Under the pieces are notes generated by a model. It had not been told where the DNA came from. It made no database searches and saw nothing but the letters and a program-made list of their open reading frames with translations. Position numbers and translations under genes: made by a program. A stretch of DNA of 64,000 bases from Alphaproteobacteria bacterium (GTDB taxonomy: Bacteria > Pseudomonadota > Alphaproteobacteria > CACIAM-22H2): NCBI GenBank assembly GCA_017308135.1, contig JAFKFM010000006.1, positions 251,724 to 315,723 of the forward strand, written 5' to 3'. This document shows, in pieces, positions 25,326-34,330 of this stretch (its first letter is position 1; the number at the start of each line of letters is the position of its first letter).

Positions 25326-26965
25326 TTGCCGCCCGCGATCCGTTTGAACGCCCATTTGACGGTCGCACCGGAAGCGCCCGCCATTGCCGTGACGACGACT
25401 TGTTCGCCGCGCCGCGCGGAGCCACGCTTGCCGAAATAGACGCTTTCGCCCAGATCGACGCGGGCTCCCGCCGTTTGCAGGCGCCACGCCTGACCCGACG
25501 GCAGACGCAGCAACGCGGCCGCGCCGTTTTGAATGACGGAGACCTGCACGTCAGGATGCAGATGGAAGCGGATATCAAAGCGCGTCGTCGTCAGCACCGG
25601 CGGTTTGCCGTCGACGGACACGAGCGAATCTTCGCCGCGCAGATCCTGGCCGTCGCCGGCGACGAAAATCCGGCGACGATGAACGAAACCCAAGCGGCCG
25701 ACATAGCCGTCATGCGCGAGGTCGAGCCAGACATTGCCGTCGGCCTCCTCGCGATTGGCGTCGACATGGCTGGGCCGGCTGAGCAAGCCGCCCGGCGCCA
25801 CCGGCGAGGAATCGGCGTCTTCGGCGCACAGCGTCGAGTGCGCGGCTGTCGCGCGCAAGGCGAGTGACCATTCGCTGTCGTCGCGCGGACCGGCCCCGCA
25901 ATTGACGATCAAGCGCTCGCGGCCACACGACATTTCGAAGGACAGCGTGCCGGCATGGGCTTGCGCCGCGTAATTGCCGTCGACCGGCAGGCCGGAATCG
26001 ACGATCAGCGTCAGACGATCGGCGGTGATGCGATCGAATCCCGCCGCGACCGCGCGCGCGGTCGGCAGATCGGGCCACTGCGCGCGCGCCAAGACGGCGT
26101 CGATGGCGGCGGCTTCTTCCTCGTTCGAATCGTTGAACAGCGCGAACGCGCCGTCGCCGTGGCGGAAGAACCGCACGGCGGGGGCGAGTTTTTCGATCGC
26201 GCGATGCAGCGCATCGGGCGTGCGCCCGCTTGCCCCTTCGATCGCGGCACGCGCATCGACCAGGCAGGCCAATGCACGCAATTGCGCGGAGGGCGAGCGC
26301 GACGCGTGAAACCCATCGGTCAACATATCCATGCCCGCCGCGCGCGCCATTGCTTCGGCCAAACCGGGCAAACCGGCGCCGTTCACCACGCCGCAGGCCT
26401 GGGCATAAACGAGACCGCGCAACGCCGACAAGCGGCCGAGGCCCGTGGGTTCGTCCATCGCCACGCGTGCCAGATGGCGCGCTTGGCGGGCGACGGATTC
26501 GAGCAAAAGCGGGCCCAGTGCATCGCCTTCGCCGCGCGACAGGAAGGGGGCGTGCGCGAGCCACGACGCGATACGCTTGCCCGTCGGCTCGGCATCCCAC
26601 GCGACCGGCTTCCAGCCGCGATGGGCAAGGATCCAATCTTCGACCAAGGCGCGCGCGCGCGCTTGCGCATGCTCGGTGCCGAGGGCCGCGAGATCGTCGA
26701 GCCATTCGAAGGCGTTCAATTCGACGACGGCGGCGCGCGACAGATCGGGTGCGGTCCAATCCGGCCGTTCGGGCTTCAGCGCGCGGCCCGCACAAACCAA
26801 ACGCCCGCCGACGATCGCTTCGCCGCGCGCGATGGAGCCGGGCAAGGGCGGCGGGGCGAGACGTGTCAGGCGCGACGGCGCGCGCCCGCCGATCAGCATG
26901 CCGTAGAGGAACGAGCCGTGCCAGGCATCGGCCATGCGCGAGCGCGTGGCTTTGCGCTTCGGCAT
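25322..26965 (-). CDS. Heparinase II/III family protein
   Basis: A 547-residue protein of the heparinase II/III-like family common in alphaproteobacteria, usually encoded near rsmB, rpe or purH. The N-terminal alpha/alpha toroid region (about 60-300) contains the family blocks FEWLDDLAAL, WKPVAWDAEPTGKRI and DGFHASRSPSAQLRAL. The C-terminal beta-sandwich (about 330-545) contains LSFEMSCGRERLIVNCG. There is no signal peptide, so a cytoplasmic or peripheral role is likely; relatives have been proposed to act on cell-surface polyanions but the substrate is not established. It is 3 bp downstream of rpe. Confidence 0.85.
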   Translation of the reverse strand: MPKRKATRSRMADAWHGSFLYGMLIGGRAPSRLTRLAPPPLPGSIARGEAIVGGRLVCAGRALKPERPDWTAPDLSRAAVVELNAFEWLDDLAALGTEHAQARARALVEDWILAHRGWKPVAWDAEPTGKRIASWLAHAPFLSRGEGDALGPLLLESVARQARHLARVAMDEPTGLGRLSALRGLVYAQACGVVNGAGLPGLAEAMARAAGMDMLTDGFHASRSPSAQLRALACLVDARAAIEGASGRTPDALHRAIEKLAPAVRFFRHGDGAFALFNDSNEEEAAAIDAVLARAQWPDLPTARAVAAGFDRITADRLTLIVDSGLPVDGNYAAQAHAGTLSFEMSCGRERLIVNCGAGPRDDSEWSLALRATAAHSTLCAEDADSSPVAPGGLLSRPSHVDANREEADGNVWLDLAHDGYVGRLGFVHRRRIFVAGDGQDLRGEDSLVSVDGKPPVLTTTRFDIRFHLHPDVQVSVIQNGAAALLRLPSGQAWRLQTAGARVDLGESVYFGKRGSARRGEQVVVTAMAGASGATVKWAFKRIAGGK

Positions 26966-26968
26966 CGT

Positions 26969-27631
26969 TCAGGCTCCGCGCAAGCGGCGCAGATTGTCCG
27001 CGTATTTGGCGGGGCCGCCGGCGAAACCCGCCGTGCCCGCAACCAGCACATCCGCGCCGGCGGTGCGCACCAGCGGTGCGGTCTTGTCGTTCACGCCGCC
27101 ATCGACTTCGAGGTCGATCGCGCGGCCGGTCGCGTCGATGCGCTTGCGCAGCCGCGCGAGCTTGTCGAGGGCGGTCTCGATGAAGCTTTGCCCGCCGAAG
27201 CCGGGATTGACCGACATGACGAGCACGAGATCGACATCGCCCAGCACGGGATCGACCGCTTCGATCAGCGTGCCGGGATTGATCGACACGCCGGCTTTTT
27301 TGCCGAGGCTCTTGATCAATTGAACTGTGCGATGGATATGCGGCCCCGCTTCCGGATGCACCGTCAGGATATCGGCCCCCGCATCGGCGAATTCCTTGAT
27401 GAAGGGATCGACCGGTGAAATCATCAGATGCACGTCGAGCGGCAATTTGGTGTGCGGGCGGATGGCGCGCACGATCATCGGCCCCAGCGTGATATTGGGC
27501 ACGAAATGCCCGTCCATCACATCGACATGGATGTAATCCGCACCCGCCGCTTCCATGGCGCGGATTTCCTCGCCCAGTTTCGCGAAATCGGCCGACAGGA
27601 TCGACGGTGCCAGACGGATTTTCTGCTGCAC
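26969..27631 (-). CDS. rpe: Ribulose-phosphate 3-epimerase
   Basis: A 220-residue TIM-barrel enzyme that interconverts ribulose 5-phosphate and xylulose 5-phosphate in the pentose phosphate pathway or Calvin cycle. It starts with [15 protein letters not shown], and carries the metal-binding [13 protein letters not shown] and [12 protein letters not shown] blocks and the EVDGGVN aspartate. Length is canonical. It is divergent from lptD across 192 bp and leads the heparinase gene. Confidence 0.96.
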   Translation of the reverse strand: MQQKIRLAPSILSADFAKLGEEIRAMEAAGADYIHVDVMDGHFVPNITLGPMIVRAIRPHTKLPLDVHLMISPVDPFIKEFADAGADILTVHPEAGPHIHRTVQLIKSLGKKAGVSINPGTLIEAVDPVLGDVDLVLVMSVNPGFGGQSFIETALDKLARLRKRIDATGRAIDLEVDGGVNDKTAPLVRTAGADVLVAGTAGFAGGPAKYADNLRRLRGA

Positions 27632-27755
27632 GAGGGCACCTCTTGTATCTACCAGCCCATGTATCAGCGTGGGCCCACCGGGGCAAGGGATGGTAGGTCG
27701 CGGGATTGGCGGGAATGCCGTGGATTTATCGCATGTCAGCGTCGGGGACGATGGC

Positions 27756-27761
27756 TATAAT
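27756..27761 (+). promoter_or_regulatory. Consensus -10 element upstream of lptD
   Basis: A perfect TATAAT lies 62 bp before the lptD ATG. No good -35 hexamer is seen at the usual distance, so an activator or alternative spacing may be involved. The gap 27632-27823 holds no gene. Confidence 0.4.
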
Positions 27762-27823
27762 CCGCCGCCTTCGGACGACCTGGTTTCCGTTAGCGCCTTG
27801 TAACGATTGTCGATTTGCCCCCT

Positions 27824-30016
27824 ATGCGTCGTCTTGCGGCCCCTTCTTTGACCGTTCTCGCCCTGGCCTTCGGGCTCTGGGCCGGGACGCCCGACGCCGC
27901 GACGGCGCAAGGACGAGCGTCCACCGACAATCTGCCGGTGCTGCTGACTTCCGACGAAATGACGTCCGACGAGGAGCTGGGTGTCGTCACCGCGTCGGGC
28001 AATGTCGAGATCGCGCATGGCGGCCGCATCCTGCGTGCCGACACGCTGACCTATAATCGTCGCACGGGCGTGGTCACGGCGTCCGGCAACGTATCGGTCG
28101 TCGAGGCGTCGGGCGAAGTCGCGTTCGCCGAATACGTGGAACTGACCAGCGACCTGCGCGACGGCGTGATGCGCAATATCCGCACCATGTTGGCCGATCA
28201 AAGCCGCTTCGCGGCCGTCACCGCGCGCCGTGCCGACGGCTCGCGCACCGTGATGCGCCGCGCGACCTACAGTCCGTGCGAGCCTTGCGAGAAGGATCCG
28301 ACGCGCGCACCGATCTGGCAGCTGCGCGCGAGCCGCATCACCCACGACGCCGCGCAGAAGGAAATCGTCTACGACGACGCGTGGATGGAAATCGCCGGCG
28401 TGCCGGTGTTCTACACGCCCTATCTTTCGCATCCCGACGGCACCGAGAAGCGCAAATCGGGCTTTCTGCCGCCGGACGTGTCGACCTCGTCGCGCAACGG
28501 CTCGATGCTGGCCACGCCCTATTATTGGACGCTGGGCCCGTCGGCGGATTTGACCGTCACGCCGGTGTTCATCTCCAACGACAATCCGCTGATGGCGGCC
28601 GAATATCGCGAGCGGATGCGCAACGGCGAGTTCAGCATGGACGGCTCGTTCCTGCGCACGAAGCGCGAGGGCGAAGGGTTCCCGGATTGGCGCGGCCATA
28701 TCCGCGCGCAAAGCAAAGTCGATCTCGACGACAATTGGCGCACCGGGTTCGATCTGGCACGCGCATCCGATAAAACCTATATCGAGCGCTATCGCATCCG
28801 GCAGCGTTTCCGCTTCCTGGAACAGGATGCGCTAACCAGCCGCGCCTATGTCGAGGGGTTCCGGGATCGCGGCTACGCTGTCGTCGATGCCTTCTCGTTC
28901 CAAGGTTTGCGCCCCGAAGACGATCCCGGCCGCACGCCGGTCGTGCTGCCGCAAATGCGCTACAGCTGGTACGGCGAGCCCGGCACGATGGGCGGGCGCT
29001 ACACGTTCGACGCATCGGCCGCATCGATCTACCGCGACGACGATGTGCGCGCCCAGCGCGGCACGATGCTGGGCGGCTGGGCCTTGCCTTATACGACGCG
29101 CACGGGCGAGATCTACACTCTCGCCGCCAATGTGCAGACCGATGTCTTCCACTCGTCGAACGCCTATTACGGCGAGCGTACGTTCCAGCCTAGCGAAACC
29201 GGGTTCGCCGCGCGCGCTGTGCCGCAATTGGCTTTGTCGTGGCGGTTGCCGTTGATACGGCGGTTCGAGAACGCGAATCTGATCGTCGAGCCGATCTCGG
29301 CGTTGTACGTGGCGCCCAATGCCGGCAGCCAGCGTAATTTGCCCAACGAAGACAGCCGCGGCTTGACGTTCGACGACACCAGCCTGTTCCGTTTGAACCG
29401 TTTCTCGGGCTACGACCGATTGGAAACAGGCCAGCGTTTGGTGACCGGCGTCAACACCGAATGGTCCAATAGGCATAGTCAGCGTTTCGGCGTGTTCCTC
29501 GGCCAGCAGTATCGGATGAACGATGAAGCCGCGCTGCAAAAGGGCTCGGGCGCCGATACGCGGTTCTCCGATTTCGTCGGCCGGGTATTGGCATCGCCGC
29601 ATGAATGGGTGAGTTCCAGCTATCGCTTCCAGATCGATAATAAGAACCGTGAGCTACTGCGCTCGATCACCAGCGTTTCGCTGGGACCGCAAGCCCTACG
29701 CTACGGGCTATCGCATACGCGCGTCGATCGCTCGATCCAGCCGACAGCGCTGGTGTCGATCAACCAGCTGTCTCATTCGCTGACCACGCGCTTCAATGAG
29801 GTGTGGCGCCTGACCGGCCGCGTCGTGCAGTCGCTCGGCCAGGACGACGGCATCCTGCTGGCCGGCGCCACGCTGATCTACGACGACGATTGCTTCTTGT
29901 GGGGCGTGGATCTGCAGCGCCGGAATATCGGCCGCGCCGAAATTCCGCCCGATACGGCGATCCTGTTCCGCTTTGGGTTCCGCAATCTGGGCGAGCTCGC
30001 CCTGCGCGGGCTCTGA
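27824..30016 (+). CDS. lptD: LPS-assembly protein LptD
   Basis: Outer-membrane translocon of 730 residues that inserts lipopolysaccharide into the outer leaflet with LptE. A signal peptide covers about residues 1-30. The periplasmic OstA-like jellyroll (about 35-170) includes the repeated VVTASGNVEIA and VVTASGNVSVV blocks. The long C-terminal region is the 26-strand barrel. A paired-cysteine CEPC motif and a late cysteine in YDDDCFLWGVDL could supply the disulfides needed for maturation. The ATG at 27824 is preferred over a TTG 9 bp upstream. It lies tail to tail with the LptE-like gene, 9 bp apart. Confidence 0.92.
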   Translation: MRRLAAPSLTVLALAFGLWAGTPDAATAQGRASTDNLPVLLTSDEMTSDEELGVVTASGNVEIAHGGRILRADTLTYNRRTGVVTASGNVSVVEASGEVAFAEYVELTSDLRDGVMRNIRTMLADQSRFAAVTARRADGSRTVMRRATYSPCEPCEKDPTRAPIWQLRASRITHDAAQKEIVYDDAWMEIAGVPVFYTPYLSHPDGTEKRKSGFLPPDVSTSSRNGSMLATPYYWTLGPSADLTVTPVFISNDNPLMAAEYRERMRNGEFSMDGSFLRTKREGEGFPDWRGHIRAQSKVDLDDNWRTGFDLARASDKTYIERYRIRQRFRFLEQDALTSRAYVEGFRDRGYAVVDAFSFQGLRPEDDPGRTPVVLPQMRYSWYGEPGTMGGRYTFDASAASIYRDDDVRAQRGTMLGGWALPYTTRTGEIYTLAANVQTDVFHSSNAYYGERTFQPSETGFAARAVPQLALSWRLPLIRRFENANLIVEPISALYVAPNAGSQRNLPNEDSRGLTFDDTSLFRLNRFSGYDRLETGQRLVTGVNTEWSNRHSQRFGVFLGQQYRMNDEAALQKGSGADTRFSDFVGRVLASPHEWVSSSYRFQIDNKNRELLRSITSVSLGPQALRYGLSHTRVDRSIQPTALVSINQLSHSLTTRFNEVWRLTGRVVQSLGQDDGILLAGATLIYDDDCFLWGVDLQRRNIGRAEIPPDTAILFRFGFRNLGELALRGL

Positions 30017-30025
30017 CGGGTGGCG

Positions 30026-30538
30026 TTACGGCTGGGTTCGCCGTGGCGCGCGGAATTCGATGGCGATCTGATTGCGGATGTCGTCGGCGACAAGCTCGAG
30101 CACCCGATCACGCGCGTTTTGTTGCGCCGCCAGCGTCGCAAATTCCGAATTCGTGATTTCGTAGTCGGTCGAATAGCTCGAGTTGCCGACGACGACTCGC
30201 TTGCCCGCCGCGTCGATCAATTCGTATGAAGCGACGGCGCTGTAGCCCATACGGCTGATCACGTCGTCGCGGCGCAGCGCCAAAACCTGACGCGGCTCGA
30301 AAAGACGGATCACCAGCGTATGGGCCTGAGCGCCGCCTTCGCCGCGCGGCGATACGCGATCAAGCAAATAGTTACGCAAGATCTGACCCGAACGCTCGGG
30401 GATCGGTTCGATTCGGATCGGCGGTAATGCCGCTGCGGCACCGCGTTGCGCATGCAGCGGCTCAAAACCGCATCCGGCAAGCAGCAAGCCGGCGGCCAGC
30501 AGGATCAACGTCGCACGACGATTAAATTCCCGCATCAT
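30026..30538 (-). CDS. lptE: LptE-like LPS-assembly lipoprotein
   Basis: A lipoprotein of 170 residues with a lipobox LLAGC whose Cys23 would be acylated. The CGFEPLH segment after the cysteine matches the CGFxPLY start seen in LptE proteins. The middle contains the VIRLFEPRQV and SYELIDAAGKRVV strands expected of the LptE fold. LptE plugs LptD in the outer membrane. Unusually, it is convergent with lptD and follows the glycan operon by 80 bp, rather than sitting beside leuS and holA as it commonly does. Assignment rests on the lipobox, length and context. Confidence 0.7.
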   Translation of the reverse strand: MMREFNRRATLILLAAGLLLAGCGFEPLHAQRGAAAALPPIRIEPIPERSGQILRNYLLDRVSPRGEGGAQAHTLVIRLFEPRQVLALRRDDVISRMGYSAVASYELIDAAGKRVVVGNSSYSTDYEITNSEFATLAAQQNARDRVLELVADDIRNQIAIEFRAPRRTQP

Positions 30539-30618
30539 TCATTCCCGTGGGATTGAGCAATCGAATCAGACGATGAGATTAGCAATTCTCGATAGGCGCT
30601 GGTCCGCCCGACGATCAG

Positions 30619-32484
30619 TCATGATTCGTCAAGTTCGTGCGTTGAACCGAAATCGCCATTAGTGACCGAAACGGTTTGCGCGCCGAAAAGCTTGCGGTAT
30701 AGCGCGTTCGAACGCAACAGCTCTTCATGCATTCCTTGCCCGGCCAGCGTTCCGGCGTCAAGCACCGTAATCCAATCGGCCCCCTGAATGGTCGACAGCC
30801 GGTGCGCGACGACGATCACCGTCACCTCCCCGCGCAACGCCAACAACGTCCGCCCGATCGCCGCCTCGGTCTCCGAATCCAGCGCCGCCGTCGGCTCGTC
30901 GAGGATCAGGATCCGCGGACGGGAAAGAAGTGCGCGGGCAAGCGATAATCGCTGGCGCTGCCCGCCCGACAGGCGGGCCCCTCGATCGCCGACATCTTCG
31001 TACAGCTTTTTTGGCAGGGCGCGCACAAACGCGTCGGCGCTCGCCGCTTCCAAGGCGGCCCAAATTTCAGCGTCCGACGGCTCGGGCACGAGACCGTAAC
31101 CAAGATTGTCGCGCACCGTGCCGTGGAAAAGCACCGTCTCCTGCGACACGACGGAGATCGCGCGTTGCCAGGAATCCAGATCGAACTCGCGAAGATCGAC
31201 GTCGTCCACGAGAATACGGCCGCGCGTCGGATCGTAGAGCCGCGACAGCAGATCGACGGCCGTGGACTTTCCCGCCCCCGATGGGCCGACCAGCGCGTTG
31301 ATCCGCCCGGCCCGCAGGTCGAACGAAGCCGCCGTCAGCGCGGCCGAGCGTCCGCCGGACCCGCGATAGACGAAATCGACGTCATCGAAGCGCAACCGAC
31401 GGTCAAGCGCTGCGAACTTTCGCGGACCACTGGGCAACGGCGGGAACGCGCGGGCTTCGCCGATCATCCGTTCGACGGCCATGGCGCCGGGCACGTTGTT
31501 CCGCAGCGCGCCGAACGCCTGACCGAAAACGCCGAACTGCGGCAAAATCCGCATCACCACGAGAGAGAAAACAGCGGTTTCGCCAAGCGACAATTGAAAA
31601 TTGGCGAGACCCAGATACAGCGCGAGGCCGGCGAAGGCGAGACCCAGCGGCATCACTGTCGCGGCCGACAAGGCCTCGGCGCGAGCGGAAAGCACCCGGT
31701 TGTCGGCGAGCGATCCGAGCAGCTGGTCGATCCTGCGGATCGCTGTCTCCTCCTGCCGGCGCAGCTTCACCAATCGCGTCGCCGAAAGGATTTCCCCCGA
31801 TTCGATCGTCGAACGCGATTGGATCGCCGATAGATCGCGGCCCAAGCGGGACATGCGTTTGCCGATCGCGAAATGCACGATCGCCAAGGCACCCGCAATC
31901 GGTATCGACAGCACAGCCAGGATCGGCGCGAACGAGGCGAGCAGCACGGCGCCCATAAAGATGATCGACAGACTCGTCGTCATCGTGATGATCGAGGGGG
32001 CGAGTTGCGCCGCACGTTTGGATTCGATCACGAGCGTATTGAACAGATCGCCATGATGATGGCGCAGATGGAATCCCATTTGCGCACGGATCATCGCTTC
32101 GAGCAGCCCGCCCCGCACCTCCGCGAGCGCGGCAGCCGCGACCTTCGCTTGATGGACTTGGCGGGCATAGTCGATGAACTGGCGCAGAATCATCGGGACG
32201 AACACGAAGCTCATCAGAATACCGAGGCCGACCTCGATCCCTAAAGCCTCGAAGCGCGCGATGACTCCGCCGAAGACGGAGCCGGGCGCCCGCAACGCAT
32301 CCATTCCGTCGGTGAAATAGACGACGATCGGATAGAAAGCGCTGACGCCCGCTCCCTCCAAAAGGGCCGCGACGAATCCTAGGCCGGCACCCAGCGCGAA
32401 ATTTCGCCGCGACAAGCGCGTACGCTGGATCGCCCCGATAACGTCGCGGATCTTGTCTTTCAATGACGGCCCGGTGCCGCTCAT
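30619..32484 (-). CDS. ABC transporter, fused permease and ATPase (glycan flippase-like)
   Basis: A 621-residue half-transporter with six helices (about 25-330) and a C-terminal ATPase. Walker A is GPSGAGKST, the signature is LSGGQRQR and Walker B is ILILDEPT; the switch His lies in VVAHRLST. The layout matches MsbA/PglK/WlaB-type exporters that flip lipid-linked glycans. Its ATG overlaps the stop of the NeuA-type gene by 4 bp, so it is the last or nearly last gene of a long glycan operon and is the best candidate for moving the product across the inner membrane. Confidence 0.85.
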   Translation of the reverse strand: MSGTGPSLKDKIRDVIGAIQRTRLSRRNFALGAGLGFVAALLEGAGVSAFYPIVVYFTDGMDALRAPGSVFGGVIARFEALGIEVGLGILMSFVFVPMILRQFIDYARQVHQAKVAAAALAEVRGGLLEAMIRAQMGFHLRHHHGDLFNTLVIESKRAAQLAPSIITMTTSLSIIFMGAVLLASFAPILAVLSIPIAGALAIVHFAIGKRMSRLGRDLSAIQSRSTIESGEILSATRLVKLRRQEETAIRRIDQLLGSLADNRVLSARAEALSAATVMPLGLAFAGLALYLGLANFQLSLGETAVFSLVVMRILPQFGVFGQAFGALRNNVPGAMAVERMIGEARAFPPLPSGPRKFAALDRRLRFDDVDFVYRGSGGRSAALTAASFDLRAGRINALVGPSGAGKSTAVDLLSRLYDPTRGRILVDDVDLREFDLDSWQRAISVVSQETVLFHGTVRDNLGYGLVPEPSDAEIWAALEAASADAFVRALPKKLYEDVGDRGARLSGGQRQRLSLARALLSRPRILILDEPTAALDSETEAAIGRTLLALRGEVTVIVVAHRLSTIQGADWITVLDAGTLAGQGMHEELLRSNALYRKLFGAQTVSVTNGDFGSTHELDES

Positions 32485-33170
32485 ATTTCTCTCTCCCGCG
32501 ACAAAAACCGCGCGAAGTCCAGATCGAGCGGCGTGTCGATATTGACCGCCGACAGCCAATCGCCCTCGACGTATCCGATTGGCTCCGCCATCAATTCGCC
32601 CGCGTCGACGGCGTCCGCCGCGCAGACGTAAACTGCGCTGTCGATTCGTCGGAGGTCGGCCATGTCCTGTCGGCGCGCATGCCGCCGGACGGGATCGCGG
32701 ATATAGCGCTCGAGATGCCGTCCGGCGACGAAAATATTCTCCGGCTTGCGCTCGAGCGGCACGACGGATACGACGCTTCGACAATCTCCGGCCGCGAAAC
32801 GCTCCACTGCGGCGGCGACGAGCGCCGTCGTCCGGAACGGGCTTGTCGGCTCCAGCAACACGATCGCGGGCGGGCGCATGCCGTTCGAGCGGGCCCAATC
32901 GAGCGCGTGACGCACGACGGGCAAAGTAGGCGCCACGTCGCCGGCAAGCGCGGCCGGCCGCAGAAACGGCACCGAAGCGCCCGCGGCGCGGGCAGCGTCG
33001 GCGATCTCGGCGTCGTCGGTGGATACGAGCACGGTCCCGATGCCAGGGACGCCGCGCGCCGAATCGATCGCCCGAACGAGCAGGCTGCGGTCGCCGACGA
33101 CGCGAAGGTTCTTCCGCGGTACGCCCTTGGAACCGCCGCGGGCCGGAATGATGGCGAGAAGAGGTTCCAC
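32481..33170 (-). CDS. neuA: Acylneuraminate cytidylyltransferase (NeuA/PseF-like)
   Basis: A 229-residue enzyme that activates a nonulosonic acid as CMP-sugar. The nucleotide-binding AIIPARGGSKGVPRKNL motif opens the protein. LEPTSPFRT and the C-terminal VNIDTPLDLDFA block are also diagnostic. The likely start is a GTG at 33170, 5 bp after the NeuC-type gene, since no ATG gives the correct N terminus. It could use sialic, legionaminic or pseudaminic acid; the adjacent NeuC-type epimerase points to the first two. A second, SpsF-type cytidylyltransferase is encoded at 51262. Confidence 0.82.
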   Translation of the reverse strand: MEPLLAIIPARGGSKGVPRKNLRVVGDRSLLVRAIDSARGVPGIGTVLVSTDDAEIADAARAAGASVPFLRPAALAGDVAPTLPVVRHALDWARSNGMRPPAIVLLEPTSPFRTTALVAAAVERFAAGDCRSVVSVVPLERKPENIFVAGRHLERYIRDPVRRHARRQDMADLRRIDSAVYVCAADAVDAGELMAEPIGYVEGDWLSAVNIDTPLDLDFARFLSREREI

Positions 33171-33175
33171 GCGGA

Positions 33176-34330
33176 TCAATAAACGATGGGTTTGTCGAGA
33201 TCGAGCGGCATCGTGGCGAGCGCTTCGGTGATCTTCTCGCCCGCGTTGCCGTCGCCGTAAAGCGTATCGCGCGGATAGCGGCCATGCGCGACTTGGCGGC
33301 GCGCCGCCGCAAGGATCGCGCCGCGTTCGGGCGGGGCGTCGGCGACGTTGGCCGCGCGCGCGCGGCCGGTTTGCCGCGATCCGACATTGACGGCCGGGAC
33401 GCCGAGAAACGCGCCCTCCCGCAAGCCGCTCGACGTGTTTCCGATCAGACAGGCGGCGCCCGTCAACAATGTGGCGTAGGCCTCCATCGGCATGCTTGGC
33501 CACACGCGCGCGGGAACCTTCGCCGCCGGGCGCCAGCGGCCGATCTCCGCGACGATCGCGGCGCCGCCCGCGTCCATGTTCGGCAACAGGATCGCGACGG
33601 GCAAGCCCAACGCATCGACGGCGGCCAACGTCTCGGCGATTTGCGCCGCCGCCGCATCGTGTTCGCCCACGACGGGATGCTGGGAGACAACAGCATAAGG
33701 CGCGCGGAAGTCGATCGCGTCCCCTTCGCCCGGACCCGCGGCGGCGATCGCGCGCGTATCCGACAGGTCGATATCCGCGATGAGGTCGAGACTCGGCGAG
33801 CCGACCACCGCGATCCGATCGGCGGGCTCGCCCATCCGACGGATACGCTCGGCCGCGTCGGCGTTCGCGGGCAAATGGAAATGAGCGAGTTTCGTGGTCG
33901 CGTGCCGGATCCGCTCATCGATCGAGCCGGAAACCTCGCCGCCCTCCAAATGCGCTATCGGCAACGCAAGGCAGGTGGCGGCGGTCGCGAAAGCGAGTGT
34001 CTCGTAACGATCGGCGATCAGAAGAACGGCGTCCGGCTTCGTCGCGGCGCTAAGTGCCGCGAAAGCGCCGATGGCGGCGGCCGAGGAGCGCGCCTGCGCG
34101 ACCGGCGTGGCACCGTCGTCGACGAGGAAATCCAGCGTGGCCGCGATCGCGAAACCGTCGGCGGTCAAACGCGCGCGGAAATCGCCGAATCGCTCGCGCA
34201 CGATACCGCCGCCGACGACGATCGACACGTCGAGGTCGGTTCGCCGCGCCGCCGCGCGGAACGTCGACTTCATCTTCGCGTAGTTGCCCCGCGTCGTCAG
34301 CGGGATCAGGATGCGGCGCGGGGCGCTCAT
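33176..34330 (-). CDS. neuC: UDP-N-acetylglucosamine 2-epimerase, hydrolysing (NeuC/LegG-like)
   Basis: A 384-residue GT-B-fold enzyme that removes UDP while epimerising C2, giving N-acetylmannosamine (NeuC) or its 2,4-diacetamido analogue (LegG). The TRGNYAKMKS start, the LIADRYETLAFA block, HLEGGEVSGSIDERIRHATTK with its catalytic acidic residues, and IGNTSSGLREG are all family marks. The start overlaps the stop of the preceding gene by 4 bp. With the NeuB-type gene at 39993 and NeuA-type at 32481 it makes a complete minimal NulO pathway. Which substrate is used cannot be settled from sequence; no legionaminate-specific dehydratase was recognised. Confidence 0.82.
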   Translation of the reverse strand: MSAPRRILIPLTTRGNYAKMKSTFRAAARRTDLDVSIVVGGGIVRERFGDFRARLTADGFAIAATLDFLVDDGATPVAQARSSAAAIGAFAALSAATKPDAVLLIADRYETLAFATAATCLALPIAHLEGGEVSGSIDERIRHATTKLAHFHLPANADAAERIRRMGEPADRIAVVGSPSLDLIADIDLSDTRAIAAAGPGEGDAIDFRAPYAVVSQHPVVGEHDAAAAQIAETLAAVDALGLPVAILLPNMDAGGAAIVAEIGRWRPAAKVPARVWPSMPMEAYATLLTGAACLIGNTSSGLREGAFLGVPAVNVGSRQTGRARAANVADAPPERGAILAAARRQVAHGRYPRDTLYGDGNAGEKITEALATMPLDLDKPIVY

